From positions 363,313 to 427,312 of the forward strand of contig PJRA01000509.1 of NCBI GenBank assembly GCA_016987375.1: DNA of 64,000 nucleotides. Reading direction: 5' to 3'. The first letter of the stretch is position 1. Each line of letters starts with the position of its first letter. This document shows positions 33,330 through 44,700 of this stretch, piece by piece. Below the pieces are notes generated by a model. That model did no database searches, was not told the DNA's origin, and saw only the letters and a program-made list of their open reading frames with translations. The DNA comes from Brachionus koreanus (Eukaryota; Rotifera; Eurotatoria; Ploima; Brachionidae). The translations under genes were made by a program, and so were the position numbers.

Positions 33330-34724
33330 ATGGAAGAAAAAAAGTTTATTTTAAACTCTTTTGAAAAAATGGTTGTCAATGCCACAAAATGTGGAGACTA
33401 TTTGGTTATGGGAACGTGCTTTTTTAGTGACAAAATCTCAAATTCAAGGTTAAATCAAAATTTTTTTCTATCAGTTTTAAAAATTTTACAAAAACGACAT
33501 GAAATTCTACGATCTTATATCAAGATTTGTGGCTCAGACATGTATTTTGTACCCCATGAAGAAGATGTTTCATCGAGAATAAATTTCGGTTGGCTAGACT
33601 TGACTAATGAACAGGTTTCAAGAGAAAAATTAATGTCCGAAACGGCCAATTTTAATTCAATATTGTTTCCTCATGGTCAAAGCAATTTACTTTGGAGAGC
33701 TCAAGTAATAGAATTCAAAAAAAAAGAAAAATTCAATTATATTCTTAATTTCGTTTTCTTGGCTATTGCTGATGGAATGTTTAGTAGTTTAATTTTAGTC
33801 GAAACAGTTGGTATTTTGAATAGACTGTTAAATGGAAAGGAAATTGATGAGAAAATTATACAAATAAGTGAAAATATGAACATAATGTGTGAAAAAAGAG
33901 GCTTATGGAAAGAACATCATATGGAAATGGTGAAAAAAATGGCCCAAAGAGATATCGCAAAATTCAATTTATCTCCGCAGCTAAGAACTGGTGAAAGTGG
34001 TTTTCAAGTGGATATGTTTTATATTGACAGCGAAAAATCAAATCAAATAATGTCTTTTTCTAAAAAGAACAATGTAAGATTGACATCGTACTTTTACACG
34101 GCTAGTTTTTACGCTTTGAAAAAACTATACGATGAAAACAGCATAGTTTTTCCAAGTCGGATAACTTGTGAACTGCCAGTTTGTTTAAGGTTCCGATATC
34201 AGCCAGAAATGGATTTTACTGAATGTAGACTTCACACAACCATGGTGTCTTTTTCAAGTGAACCAGAAAAATTTGGAAAATTTGAGAATTTTTGGCAAGA
34301 TAGTCAGTATATGCATAGTTTGATATTGGAAAATACAAGCAGTGAAACCGGGACATTGTTTTCTCTAAGTCACAACGATGAATTAGAAGAGTACAACAGA
34401 GTATTTTTGCGATCTGAAAATTTGACTCAAGTTCTTGAGACATTGAGTTCAGAAGTTGTGAGCGATTTGGCATTGAGCAATCTTGGTCCATATGTTGATA
34501 AATACGTAAAAGAAGAAGAGGGAAATTTTGAAATAAATGAAATGTACTGCACCGATCCAGTCAATTCAGATCCGTGCATTTCTTGTGGTTTAATAATACA
34601 TTTAATTTACTGGAAAGGAAAAATAATGGTAGACTTGGGGGCCAATAAATCTCTGATAGGTTCACAGTTTTTCAAAAGATACAAACAACTGCTCTTAGAT
34701 ACCATAGACGAAACACTACAATAG
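33330..34724 (+). CDS. Condensation/alcohol-acetyltransferase-like protein, catalytic His missing
   Basis: A single-exon frame of 464 residues. The N-terminal half has the chloramphenicol-acetyltransferase-like fold pattern of condensation, PapA and alcohol acetyltransferase families (RHEILRSYI, WRAQVIEF). The active-site region reads FVFLAIADGMFSS near residues 141-153, where these families normally have HHxxxDG: Asp-Gly is kept but the catalytic His pair is Phe-Leu. The C-terminal half has the SNLG motif (LALSNLGPYV) and the last strand block IYWKGKIMVDLGANKSLI. Members transfer acyl groups to alcohols or amines, or make peptide bonds in non-ribosomal synthetases. With the His lost this is probably a non-catalytic or altered enzyme. 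AATAAA at 34817. No signal peptide or membrane segment. Start is the only ATG before the conserved block. Confidence 0.7.
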   Translation: MEEKKFILNSFEKMVVNATKCGDYLVMGTCFFSDKISNSRLNQNFFLSVLKILQKRHEILRSYIKICGSDMYFVPHEEDVSSRINFGWLDLTNEQVSREKLMSETANFNSILFPHGQSNLLWRAQVIEFKKKEKFNYILNFVFLAIADGMFSSLILVETVGILNRLLNGKEIDEKIIQISENMNIMCEKRGLWKEHHMEMVKKMAQRDIAKFNLSPQLRTGESGFQVDMFYIDSEKSNQIMSFSKKNNVRLTSYFYTASFYALKKLYDENSIVFPSRITCELPVCLRFRYQPEMDFTECRLHTTMVSFSSEPEKFGKFENFWQDSQYMHSLILENTSSETGTLFSLSHNDELEEYNRVFLRSENLTQVLETLSSEVVSDLALSNLGPYVDKYVKEEEGNFEINEMYCTDPVNSDPCISCGLIIHLIYWKGKIMVDLGANKSLIGSQFFKRYKQLLLDTIDETLQ

Positions 34725-35596
34725 AAAATTTTAAAATTATTTAGACAATTTGGATTTTATTTGAAGCTTTTAGAGAAAAACACATTCTTAATCTTTAGTT
34801 TAACAAAATTGTTAGAAATAAATTTTTTTAAGTAATTTTTTTATTTTTAATTGTTTTTAATCCTAAAATTTTAAAATGAAAAATAAAATTGCACTAGAAA
34901 AACAAAATGTTTTTGTATAAAAAAAGAATAGACCCAAAAACTTGCATTTTTGAAAATTTTTTTATTAACAGTTAAATAAAAAAATAGAGAAAAGCGAGTT
35001 TTTCAATTCTTCCTTAGTATGATTCACGGAATTTGGAACAAATAAAAATTTATGACATTGTGATGTTTAAACCTCATGAGAGTAAACAAAGGTTTTTTTG
35101 GTACAAATTTATTTTGAGTCTAAAAAAAGTAAAAAGAGAAAAAGCCGTCGATTAATTTAATCGGATGATTAATTTACGGGATATTTGTTAGAATAAAAGA
35201 AATTGCTTAAGATTAAGCTTTAAAGATTAAGCGATGCTAAAATGTATGATACTAAGATTTTAAAAAATGATGTAAATAGAATGACAGTTTTAATTTTGTA
35301 AATTTCTCTGTATGTAAATATTCTAGATTAAATTTTAATTCTATTTTATAGCTGATTTAGTTTCGCTTTTTTGGTTGCGACACCACAGACACTCTTTTTT
35401 AATTTGGTCCTTGTTAGGAAAATGTCACTCTCTAAAAAAATTAGCCAAAGAGCCAAAAATAATGAAATACAGAAAGAGAAAGATCTGAGCTTTATGCTGA
35501 ATGAGAAAGTAATTCTTTCCCTTACAGCTGTTCTATTTTTGCAATTGTTCTTCTAACTACTTGTGTTAGCAATATTGCGTTATCTAACAGAAACAA
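34725..35596. other. Intergenic AT-rich region
   Basis: Contains the 3' end of the acyltransferase-like gene (AATAAA 34817). A 61-codon open frame at 35371-35556 has no recognisable features. Nothing else supported. Confidence 0.4.
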
Positions 35597-35895
35597 ACTT
35601 AGCTTTCAGTAAGCAAAAGAAGGACATTTTTCTTGAAAATAAGCTAGCATTGTTTCTAATTGTTAACAAAATAGTTCTGCATTTATAGCACGACTAAAAC
35701 AAGACAGCTATTCACTAGTCACTTTTACAAAAGTATCGCAAAATTAAGTAAATAAAATTATTGAAATTTTTTAAACTTAAATGAATTGATTTTAAAAAGA
35801 TCCTGTTTATTCATTTATGCTCAATTTATAATTTTAAGATTTTAGTTTTTCCTCTTCAATGCTTCAAATTATTTTTGAACTAAACTTTTTATAAA
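35597..35895. repeat. Segmental duplication, copy 2 (gene-less)
   Basis: Copy of 32329-32530 joined almost directly to a copy of 32984-33075; the roughly 450 bp between them in copy 1, including the secreted-peptide gene, are absent. A third partial copy of the TTTTCTTGAAAATAA...GCATTGTTTCTAATTGTT part follows at about 35903-35960. Confidence 0.85.
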
Positions 35896-35934
35896 TTTTA
35901 ATTTTTCTTGAAAATAAACATGCATTGTTTCTAA

Positions 35935-36190
35935 TTGTTCCCAAAATAGTTCTGTTCATAGCTCATAGTATTTTTCCTTGTAAATTACACCAAATACAAA
36001 ACACCATCAATTTTCATGACTCGCTGAGCTGTTATCATAATTTCTAAAACAGATCCACTTCTCATCACAGGTCATGATCCTTCTTAAAATACCTTTTATG
36101 GAGAAGATGTTTCCTACAAATTTAAATGGGTTGTGAAAATCGAAATCTGTCAAATCATGAGGAACAACTCGACACCTTTTTGAGAATTAT
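35935..36190 (-). pseudogene. Mariner-like transposase relic (central part)
   Basis: Minus-strand frame reads VVPHDLTDFDFHNPF, then KGILRRIMTCDEKWICFRN, matching the mariner block WVPHELxxxN...RIxTxDEKW, whose Asp in the DEKW motif belongs to the DDE/D catalytic triad. Stops follow, and no terminal repeats or other parts are intact. Dead copy. Confidence 0.7.
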
Positions 36191-37341
36191 ATTGCTAGAA
36201 ATATTAGTGAAGAGTCAATACAAATAATTGAAATGCTAAAGTCGAGTTAATTTAAATGCGAAAAAGATTTCTCAACAAGACAATTCGGTTGCTCATTAAT
36301 CTGATTCTGATATTCTAAATTAAAGCACAGAAAGTTCAAATGAGATCTAAAACCAAGAGAATAAAAATAAATATTAATTTTTTTAAATCAATATGAGTTT
36401 CGCTAGGTCTTTTGAAATAAGCAACTGAAAATTTTCCATCAATTGGTGTAAAAACTATGAAATAAATCCAAAAGAGAGTTTTGGATTAATTGTAAATCCT
36501 AATTAATTTTTTTTTTCATGTTTAAGCTTTTCTTTTCATTCCAAAAATTCAACTATGATAGACTTATATAGAAAAACTACCAGTTTATAAAAATTTATGC
36601 TCTATTGTTTGAAGAATCATTGTGTTTCTAAAAAAACTGATTTTGAATATTGAATTTTAATATGTTTCAAATCACAGACTGCAGCCGGAACTACTTTTTT
36701 CTTTAAATAATCAAATTTAATAATAGAACTATCCAATAATTGTAAGAAAATTCACTAAAATTAAAATTTCTGATATTATTAGACAGACTAAATTTTATTG
36801 AAAAAAATTTGATTCAAATTGAAACACAAATCATTCATAATTTTTAAAAAAATGAAATGATTCTACTCTACTTATGGAGATGGAATAAAATTTTTTGTTA
36901 TCAAAGATAAGATTTATAGGAATAAAAATTAATTAATATTTATTTGAAAGTTTTAGTGGAATTTTTTTACGGACACTTTTTCTTTTAACAGACTTAGAAA
37001 GCGAATTTTTTAACATAAATATCAACTAAAAACTAAATTATACGGCATATATTTTATTTTTGTAAAAATAGAATAAAAATAAATAAAAAAGTTTTGCGTG
37101 GAGATTTCACTATCGGAAAATTTGAATTTGGCTCGCGGTTAATTTTAATTCAAAATATCTAATAATACAATTTACAAAGTTTTAATAAAATTGTTCAAAA
37201 TTAAAGAGATTTTAGCTTTTTGGTTCAATCATCAAACAATCCACGAGAAAATTTTACAAGACAAGTTTTCTCGAGTCTTTATTGTGTGAGCATTATTTGA
37301 AAAAGTAAATTTTAAGAGGCGCTGTTCATTGTTTTGTGTAA
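36191..37341. other. Intergenic AT-rich region, promoter side of RRM paralog 2
   Basis: No gene recognised. Must contain the promoter and 5' UTR of the RRM gene at 37342; no ACGTA array like that upstream of paralog 1 is present. Confidence 0.4.
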
Positions 37342-38034
37342 ATGACTGTAAAAATTTATGTTGGAAATATTCCGTCAGTTGCTCGTAATGCCGAGCTGAA
37401 AGAGTTATTCGAAAAATTTGGCAAAGTAGCCGAATGTGACATATTGAAAGATTATGGCTTTGTCCATATGGAAGACACAAGCGATGCCAAGGCAGCAATA
37501 GCAGGATTGAACGACTCGCTTTGGAAAGGCTCGCGGATTCGAGTCGAAATATCGACAACACGGACTCAGAAAGGCGAGCCATCAGTACGCCGAAGATACC
37601 GTCCACCGCCCTCTGCGCGATATTCAGATCGACGAACTCCACAACCATACCATCGCGATTACTCACCCCCATATCGTGGCAGAGAACCCCGAGGACCCCC
37701 ATTTAGAGATTCAAGATATCCAGAGCCTTTTCTTAGGGGATATGAACGATTCAGACCTTATCCTGATAGCCGAGGACGACCACTATCGCCACCACCAAGA
37801 GATCTTAGACCGCCTCCTTTCTACCGAGATGATACGTATTCACGTCGTCCCTTTTTAAGGCCCCCTTCGCCGCCTCCACCCCCAAGAGGATACTACAGAA
37901 GTAGATCTCGTTCACCACGTGTCAGCTCAAGGTAAAATAGTTTTTTTATTCAAAAATAAAATTTTATCTTATTTTTTAGAAATGAAAAACGTCGCTTTAG
38001 ATCGCGCTCTTCTTCTCCCAGATCAGGTCACTAA
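37342..38034 (+). CDS. Single-RRM RNA-binding protein, RBM4/RBM14/Lark-like (paralog 2)
   Basis: Exons 37342-37931 and 37980-38034 (48-nt intron) give 214 residues. The RRM (about 3-72; RNP2 IYVGNI, RNP1 DYGFVHME) differs from paralog 1 at only a few positions up to TRTQKGEPS. The tail is longer and Arg/Pro/Tyr-rich (RYRPPP, DYSPPYRGREPRG, RPPSPPPPPRGYYRSRSRSPR), and the second exon adds FRSRSSSPRSGH. The intron lies after the SRSRSPR block as in paralog 1, in the same phase, so the genes arose by duplication. RS-rich tail implies a nuclear splicing-factor-like role; RNA target unknown. AATAAA at 38057. Antisense and shifted frames in this Arg/Pro-rich stretch are shadows. Confidence 0.9.
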
Positions 38035-38357
38035 ATTGTTTGGTTTGTTTCTATAAAATAAATAGTAAAAATTTTTTTTTTCTTGCATTTGTTAAAGTGT
38101 AATAATTAGTTTAAAAAAAATTGTTAGTTTTAATTTTTGATTTTTTTCAATGTATCTATGAATAAATTTTTTCGCTTATTTTGACTGATACTTGGTCTAA
38201 AATCTCAAACAGCGTTGAAACTGGATTAAGTCAATTTTGTTTCAAGCAATTTTTAATAAATAAGGATTGAATCCAAAAGAAAAAATAAAAAAATGTCTCA
38301 AAATTTTGAATTTCTAAATTTTTTTCCCTCGTTTTAACACTGTCTGGCTTGGATTCG

Positions 38358-38591
38358 ATGCCGACAGAATCTATGACTTTATCGGATATTGGGATAAATC
38401 AAAATGAAAAATAAGGTGGAATTGATAAAGAACAATTTGAAACTCTTATTAGTAAATTCAAAGAACAACATAATAAATTTGAAATATCATCTAAACTGAC
38501 CGAGCAGGAACTAAGAGATAACCTAGAGAATTTAAACTTAAGCCTTACAGATCAATTTGGAAATAGAGACAAAGATATCATTGTGTTTTAG
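38358..38591 (+). pseudogene. Unrecognised coding-like frame with one internal stop
   Basis: An ATG-initiated plus frame of 77 codons is broken once by TAA at 38412-38414. It reads MPTESMTLSDIGINQNEK, stop, then GIDKEQFETLISKFKEQ, FEISSKLTEQELRDNLENL and a final TAG. Composition is that of a soluble helical protein, clearly coding-like against the A/T background. It may be a pseudogene or a short exon pair; the family is not recognised. It lies between RRM paralog 2 and the 3' end of ANKS1. Confidence 0.4.
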
Positions 38592-38794
38592 ATACCAAAT
38601 GAAGATGACATTATTAAAATAATTTTAAATGATTTAAAATCATTTAAAATTACAATAAATAGCCAACAAAAACATTTTTAAATAGTTCTTTTTTTAAATT
38701 TTCAGTCCCAATAGTTCAAAATTAGTAAAAAAATAAAAGTTAAATTTATTGAAAAATTTTTATTTAAATTAATTTACAAAAAAAAAAAAATTTT

Positions 38795-41700
38795 TTAGTT
38801 GAAGTTATTTTTACAAAATAGCTCGAAAGCTACATCAAAGGCTTGGCCAATCGTAAGTATAACCTGAGTTGACAAGTCTTTGTCTTTACACGAAAAAACA
38901 TGACAATAATAATGAGAATTAGGATCAGTTTGAGTTGAAAAAGCAAAGTAGTTCAAATCATCTTGATCTTGACAAACATTGTTTATGTGTTTGATATCAT
39001 AATTGAACAAAATTTCTTTTGTTTTAACATTTAATAATTTAACTCCGTTAATTGAAACTCCAAGTTCGATTCTGGGTAATGCATAAGGCGTATTTTTTGA
39101 AGTATTCTAAAAATCAAAATGTAATTTAGTCAAAAAGTGATAAATTATAAATAATTTTAATATTTGGTTAATGTCAAATTCATGATCTATAGATCCGAAT
39201 TTATATATTAATTTTTCTTTAAAAAGCTATTTTAGAAAAAATTAATTTTTCTGGATAAAAAGATATAGAAAGTTTGAAGTTTACTTTAGAATTTTAAAAA
39301 AAAAAGGCCTGATTATCTTGAAATCTAAATCAATTATATATTAAATTTTTGTCAATTTGGAAAATAAACAAAAAAGTCTAGGATTTATTTAATTGTTTTT
39401 GGACTGATTATTTTATTTAAATTTTATAAGAGTTTAATCATATAAAATGCAAATTTTATTAAATTTTTATAAAACTAAAAAAAAATTTTTAAGTTTTTAT
39501 CTTTTTTTTAAAAAAGAAAGAATTTTCTAAAATGATCTAGATTTTAAGTTTTTTTAGATATTATTTTGGTAAAAATTTGTGAAATTCTTAAATAACCAAT
39601 TTAAAATTATTTTGTTAAACTAGAGAAATAGAGCAATAAAAGGCAATATACTGTAATTTTTAAAATTAAAAAAGATTTTTTTTTAAATAAATTTGAAACA
39701 GCAAATTGAAATATTTTGAACGTTAAAATTTAATTTTTTAGCATCAATTTCGGATATTTTCCATGTTCAACTCTTTATTATCATAAACAATTTTATGCAA
39801 TATTCTTCTATCCGAACTAAATTTCTGGAACACGGCTTCCCAGACCATATATGATCACGCCTAAAAGAACTATGTGTTGCACGGGACTCTAGACTAGTTG
39901 TTGAAAAACAAGTTGACTAAAGAAGACAAATAACTAAAGCTAGAAACAAAAAGCATCCTGTGAGGCGTCTGCTTGGAAAATTAAGAACCAAAAGGCCAGC
40001 ACAAGCACCTAAAATATTTGCCCAGACAAAACGTTCCTACCTTTTTTCTTCTTTTTAATTTAATAATTTAATTCAATTCAAAAAGAATATAACGGGTGTT
40101 CAAAAAGAATGTACTTTTGTAAAGTTTGTTAAGGTAAAAAAAATATGTTTCCATTAACTAAATTTAACCAATTTTTGAACAGTTATTTAATATATTACAG
40201 TTTTCAAAGTTATATAATAACTAAAAAAAATTGAAATCCAAGTTGTTACAATTTTTTCAACAGAAATAAGTCATGTGGAACACCTTAATCCAAAAACGAC
40301 GAGTGTCCTTTGATGAATTCATCGTTAATTTATATGTCTAATAATTTATTTTTAAGAGCAAAAGAAACTGATTAATACGAGTCTATCATCATTTTCTAAT
40401 GACTTTTTGATCATAAGTTATAAAAAATTCACAAAAATTTGATTTTTTGAATTTCTTCAAAATATTGTTAGAAATGAAATTTAAAAGTTCCTTAAAAATG
40501 ATACTAAAGAAACCGTTTGAAAATTCTCGAGTTAAAAAAATTGAAAATGCTAAAGAGCATTATATTTAAAAATAAAAATATTTTAGCTTAAATATAAAAT
40601 TCAATAAACTTCAATTCAATAAACTAAACAAAAACTAAATAAACATATTGTAACAAAAAAAGAATGAACAAAGTTTTGGTCTAAATTACAAACAAATAAA
40701 TTAATTTTTATTCCTAAAATCTAAAAAAAAACTAACACTTTTAACATTCGTTATTTAATAAGATAAAGTAAAACCTAATCTATCCAAAATGAAAATTGAT
40801 TATGATTTCGATTCATAAATACAAACTCGATTGTACTAAAGCTAACAATAGAGAAAAAATATTTCTCTTAATGATTTCAGTATTCACTAAAAATATGATT
40901 ACAGATGACGAAAAAAAAGCTTCAAATAGATTATTTTGATGAATGAAATAAATAATTTAAATCTTTGTATCTTTGCTTATTTTAATTTATTTGCTTTTTT
41001 AATAAATTGTAATTTTAATTTAATCTGAAGTATCTAAGACTTAAAGCCAAATAAATAAAATTAAGTTTTTTTTTGGTCTTCAAAGACCAAAATTTAAATA
41101 GAATTTGAATAAATTTGATCTCTTGGTTTCTTAGAGTTAATTTTCAAAAAAAATACCTTTAGCCGATCAATAGTGGATTTAACAGGGTCTTCGCTGACTT
41201 TTGCTTTTGTAATTGCAGAAGAGCCCAAATACTATAAAAAAAATTTTTTATATAACAAAAAATATTAATCAAATATTCTAATTTTACATTGACGACAAAA
41301 TTAAAACTTCCTTTGATTAAATTTTGCGGATCATTTTTCCATATAGCCTTGGGACATTTATTTTCATTCGATTTGTTACTATTGATAGAATTTTTACTAC
41401 TCGATGAACTTCGTTTTTTCTGAGATTCTCCTCGATTTTGCTTAATAACACTTGGATTTGAGTTTAACTCCATAAGAGAATTGCTGTATATTTTTTCAAA
41501 TTTGCTGTAGTGTTTTTTCTTCGATTCACTTTCAGATGAAGAACAGTGTCGACTAGAGCATGACAGAGGAGGTGAAGACGGCTCAGATGACTTTGAGGAA
41601 CTTGACGAGGACGAATATATCAAATCTTCTGTTTTATAGCTCGAATAAATTGATTTTATCGGCTTGCTATCTGATTTGAACAAATCGTCCTCATCTATGC

Positions 41701-44700
41701 AATCAATGTCAATGTCATCTTGAACAGATTGTGTCACTATTGGTTTTTTGACTAAAGATTCTTCTTCATTTTGAACCATCAATTTAATTGAATTAATTAT
41801 TCGCTTTCTGTGACCAAGAAGAGGCACTTGAATTATCTTTGGAAAAAAAAAATTATTTCCATATCAACTGAATTTTAAAATGGAAAAAAGCTTTCCTATT
41901 CGCAAGATGAGCCAAAATTGTGACTTGTTTGAGTATAAAAAAAACAAATCCAATCTAGCTCCTAATGAAGACTTGCTCAAGCTATACATGAACGATCTGA
42001 ACAAGATCTACAATCAATCATTTAGTACAAATGCAATTGCTGATATCTTAATGAGTAACAGTTCAAATAGAACAAGTCAACCAATCCCAAATAAATTCAA
42101 GTTGTGCAAAGAAAAAGCTTTTGATTATCTTCAAAAATCGGAACAGATTAATTCCTATTTAGAAATAAAGACATTTGGAGCTGAATCCAAGTACATATCA
42201 GAAAAAGAGATAAAAAATTTGGTTGATAATCAACACGTTAAAGTTCATACTGAATTTACCAACTTAGTCAATTTGTACAAAAAATTTGAGTTAAATTTTG
42301 CTGAGTCTCAACATGGAAGATTGGAAAATTTTGTTAGTTCTGGATTTGTTGAACTAAAATCAAATATAAATCAAATTTTAGATTTTTTGTCAAGTTCAGA
42401 CAATCAATTAACAGAAAATGATTGTTGTAAAAATTTGATGATCTATGGTCCACCAGGTTCTTCCATTAGTTTATTTCTTGAGTCAATTTTGAAAACTAGA
42501 CTAAAAAATATAAAAAGTCAAAAAGAAAGCTGTGAATGCTATATAAAAATTTTAAAAGTAAATTTTGAATTATTGATAAATCAAATGGAATCAGTTGATT
42601 TAAACTTTATTGAAAATTTGATCAGCTCATTGATATTTTACAAAACAAAACATAGAGTAAATGTTTTTCTAATTTTGGAAAATATCGAGTTCTTATTCGA
42701 AACAGAATTTTTCAAAGCCCATAGAATCCGTTTTCTTGGAGACTTGCTGTACGAATTGGGAATACAAGACAAAACACTTGACAGCATTCAATCCAATAGA
42801 CTGTTTTTTACCATATTGTCTGAGAGGCCTTGGTCATTGCCGTCGGCTCTGATTCAACAATTTGGCAAAAAAGTTTTCTGTGGTATTGCAAGTGCTCAAG
42901 ATGTTAAAATAATTTGCAAACAAGGTGTCAAAAATTTAGAAAAAAAACTTAAAAAAAATTGGCTGTTCGAGAATTTCGAAGATTTTAGCAGAAAAGAATA
43001 TCTACTTGAGCTTACATGTAGAGCAGCAGAGCCTTTTGTTTTGACTGAAAAATTATTAAAAGAACTTTTTCCCCTTTTGGGCGACTTTTTAACTCAAATT
43101 TTGGAACAAATGTTGAATAAAAATTTGGATAAGAAAGAATTGAATCTAGATGCTTTCAATTCTTATCGAAAAAAAACTGAGATATCAAGTTGGTTCAAGG
43201 AAAAGACAAGTATGCGTTTTGCTGCCAAATTTAGCCTTAGAAAATACAGCTTAGTAAATAGAAAAAAATCTTCAATTTTACAAACGAAAAAAGATGAAAT
43301 GTTCGAAATGTTGAAGTATGATTTATGGAACTCGGAGTCAAATTTGATCAGGAATAAGATATTAGAATTTTGTTTAAGCTATTTTGAAAATAATCAAATA
43401 TCTCATGATTTGGAAAATACGTATAAACAATTTAAAATTAAATATAAGCATTATTAACTTACAGTCGAAAGCTCAATTTCCCATAAATTCTTAACCATTT
43501 CCATTCCAGTTATTTTATTTCTTGTAAAATTTTCTATGTATTCATTTAGATTTAAATAGTTAAGCCATTCGCTTATACTGCTGAATTGTAATTTTTCATT
43601 TGCTAAAAAATATGAAAAATAACATAAAGTTAAATAGTTTTTTTATTTAGAAAAAAAAGCTCCGTGACGGGGAATTGAACCCCGGTCTCCCGCGTGACAG
43701 GCGGGGATACTCACCACTATACTATCACGGATTTGAGTTAAAGTTATTTTATTAAAACATTTTAACATTAAATAATACTAATAATAACATATAAAAAAAA
43801 AATTGCGCGTTAATTTCTCCTAAAATTTGATTTAGTTTTTTCAATAAAGAAAGAGAATTTTAGAGCTTGATTTTAAACTCAGATTAATTTTAAAAAAATG
43901 AGAGTTTTTGACAAAAATATTCAAAAGAAAAAATTTTTTTCAGTATTCACCTTACTGAATGAATAAAACTTTTAAAAACTAAAAATAAATGAGTTTTTTT
44001 AGAAAGCATATTTCAAAGAGACTATGATAGATCGTTAATGTATGCTAGAATGACTTTTTAAATCTAATACCATTAAACGTTTACTTTTGAACTAACAAAA
44101 AAAGAAAAAATGATTCGTGTAACGATATTAAATTACTTTTGTTATAAGATTGATTGGTTTTGTATTGTTTGGTGTCGAAAAAAATAGGCTGCTACATTTT
44201 TCAAAAACAGGGTATAATAATAAGGTATTAAACATGAAATAATAAGTTTATAGTAAATATATTCTTGTTTACTGTTTCTTTTTTTTAGTCATGTTAAGTC
44301 TTTAGTTAGCTCTTAAGGTATCAAATAAATTTAAATTACAAAAAAAACACTTCGATATTTTACTAAAAATATCTTTAAATAAAAATGTGGTTTTAATTTT
44401 TATTTTTTTTATGTCTCAGCGTAACTTATGTTGTTAACATTTTAAGTGCACAACGAGTGTATTGACTACTTGTACATCTGGTTTTAGAACTTATAAAAAT
44501 AAAATTTTATGCTTAAGGTAATTATTGTTTGAATGAAATGTTGACTTTAAATATACAAAATACATCCTAAAGATTTTTTAGATTTTTTTGATATTTTCCT
44601 AAGGTAATTTGATTTAAATCAAAATTAATTTCTTTAAATGTAATTAGAAAATTAAATTCTGGAAGTTTTGATGATCAGTCTTCTTCATTTTTATTAAAGG

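Noticed and set aside
35371..35556. 61-codon plus frame as a small gene
   Set aside because: No signal peptide, motif or conserved composition, and it abuts a duplicated non-coding block.
37232..37858. Additional frames overlapping RRM paralog 2
   Set aside because: Shadows of the Arg/Pro-rich coding sequence in other frames.
38795..39010. Separate small PTB-like gene, and a separate SAM gene at 41159-41827
   Set aside because: Exon phases and domain order show both are exons of the single ANKS1-like gene.
40082..40103. GGGTGTTCAAAAAGAATGTAC as a mariner terminal repeat
   Set aside because: Resembles some transposon ends, but no partner inverted repeat was found nearby.
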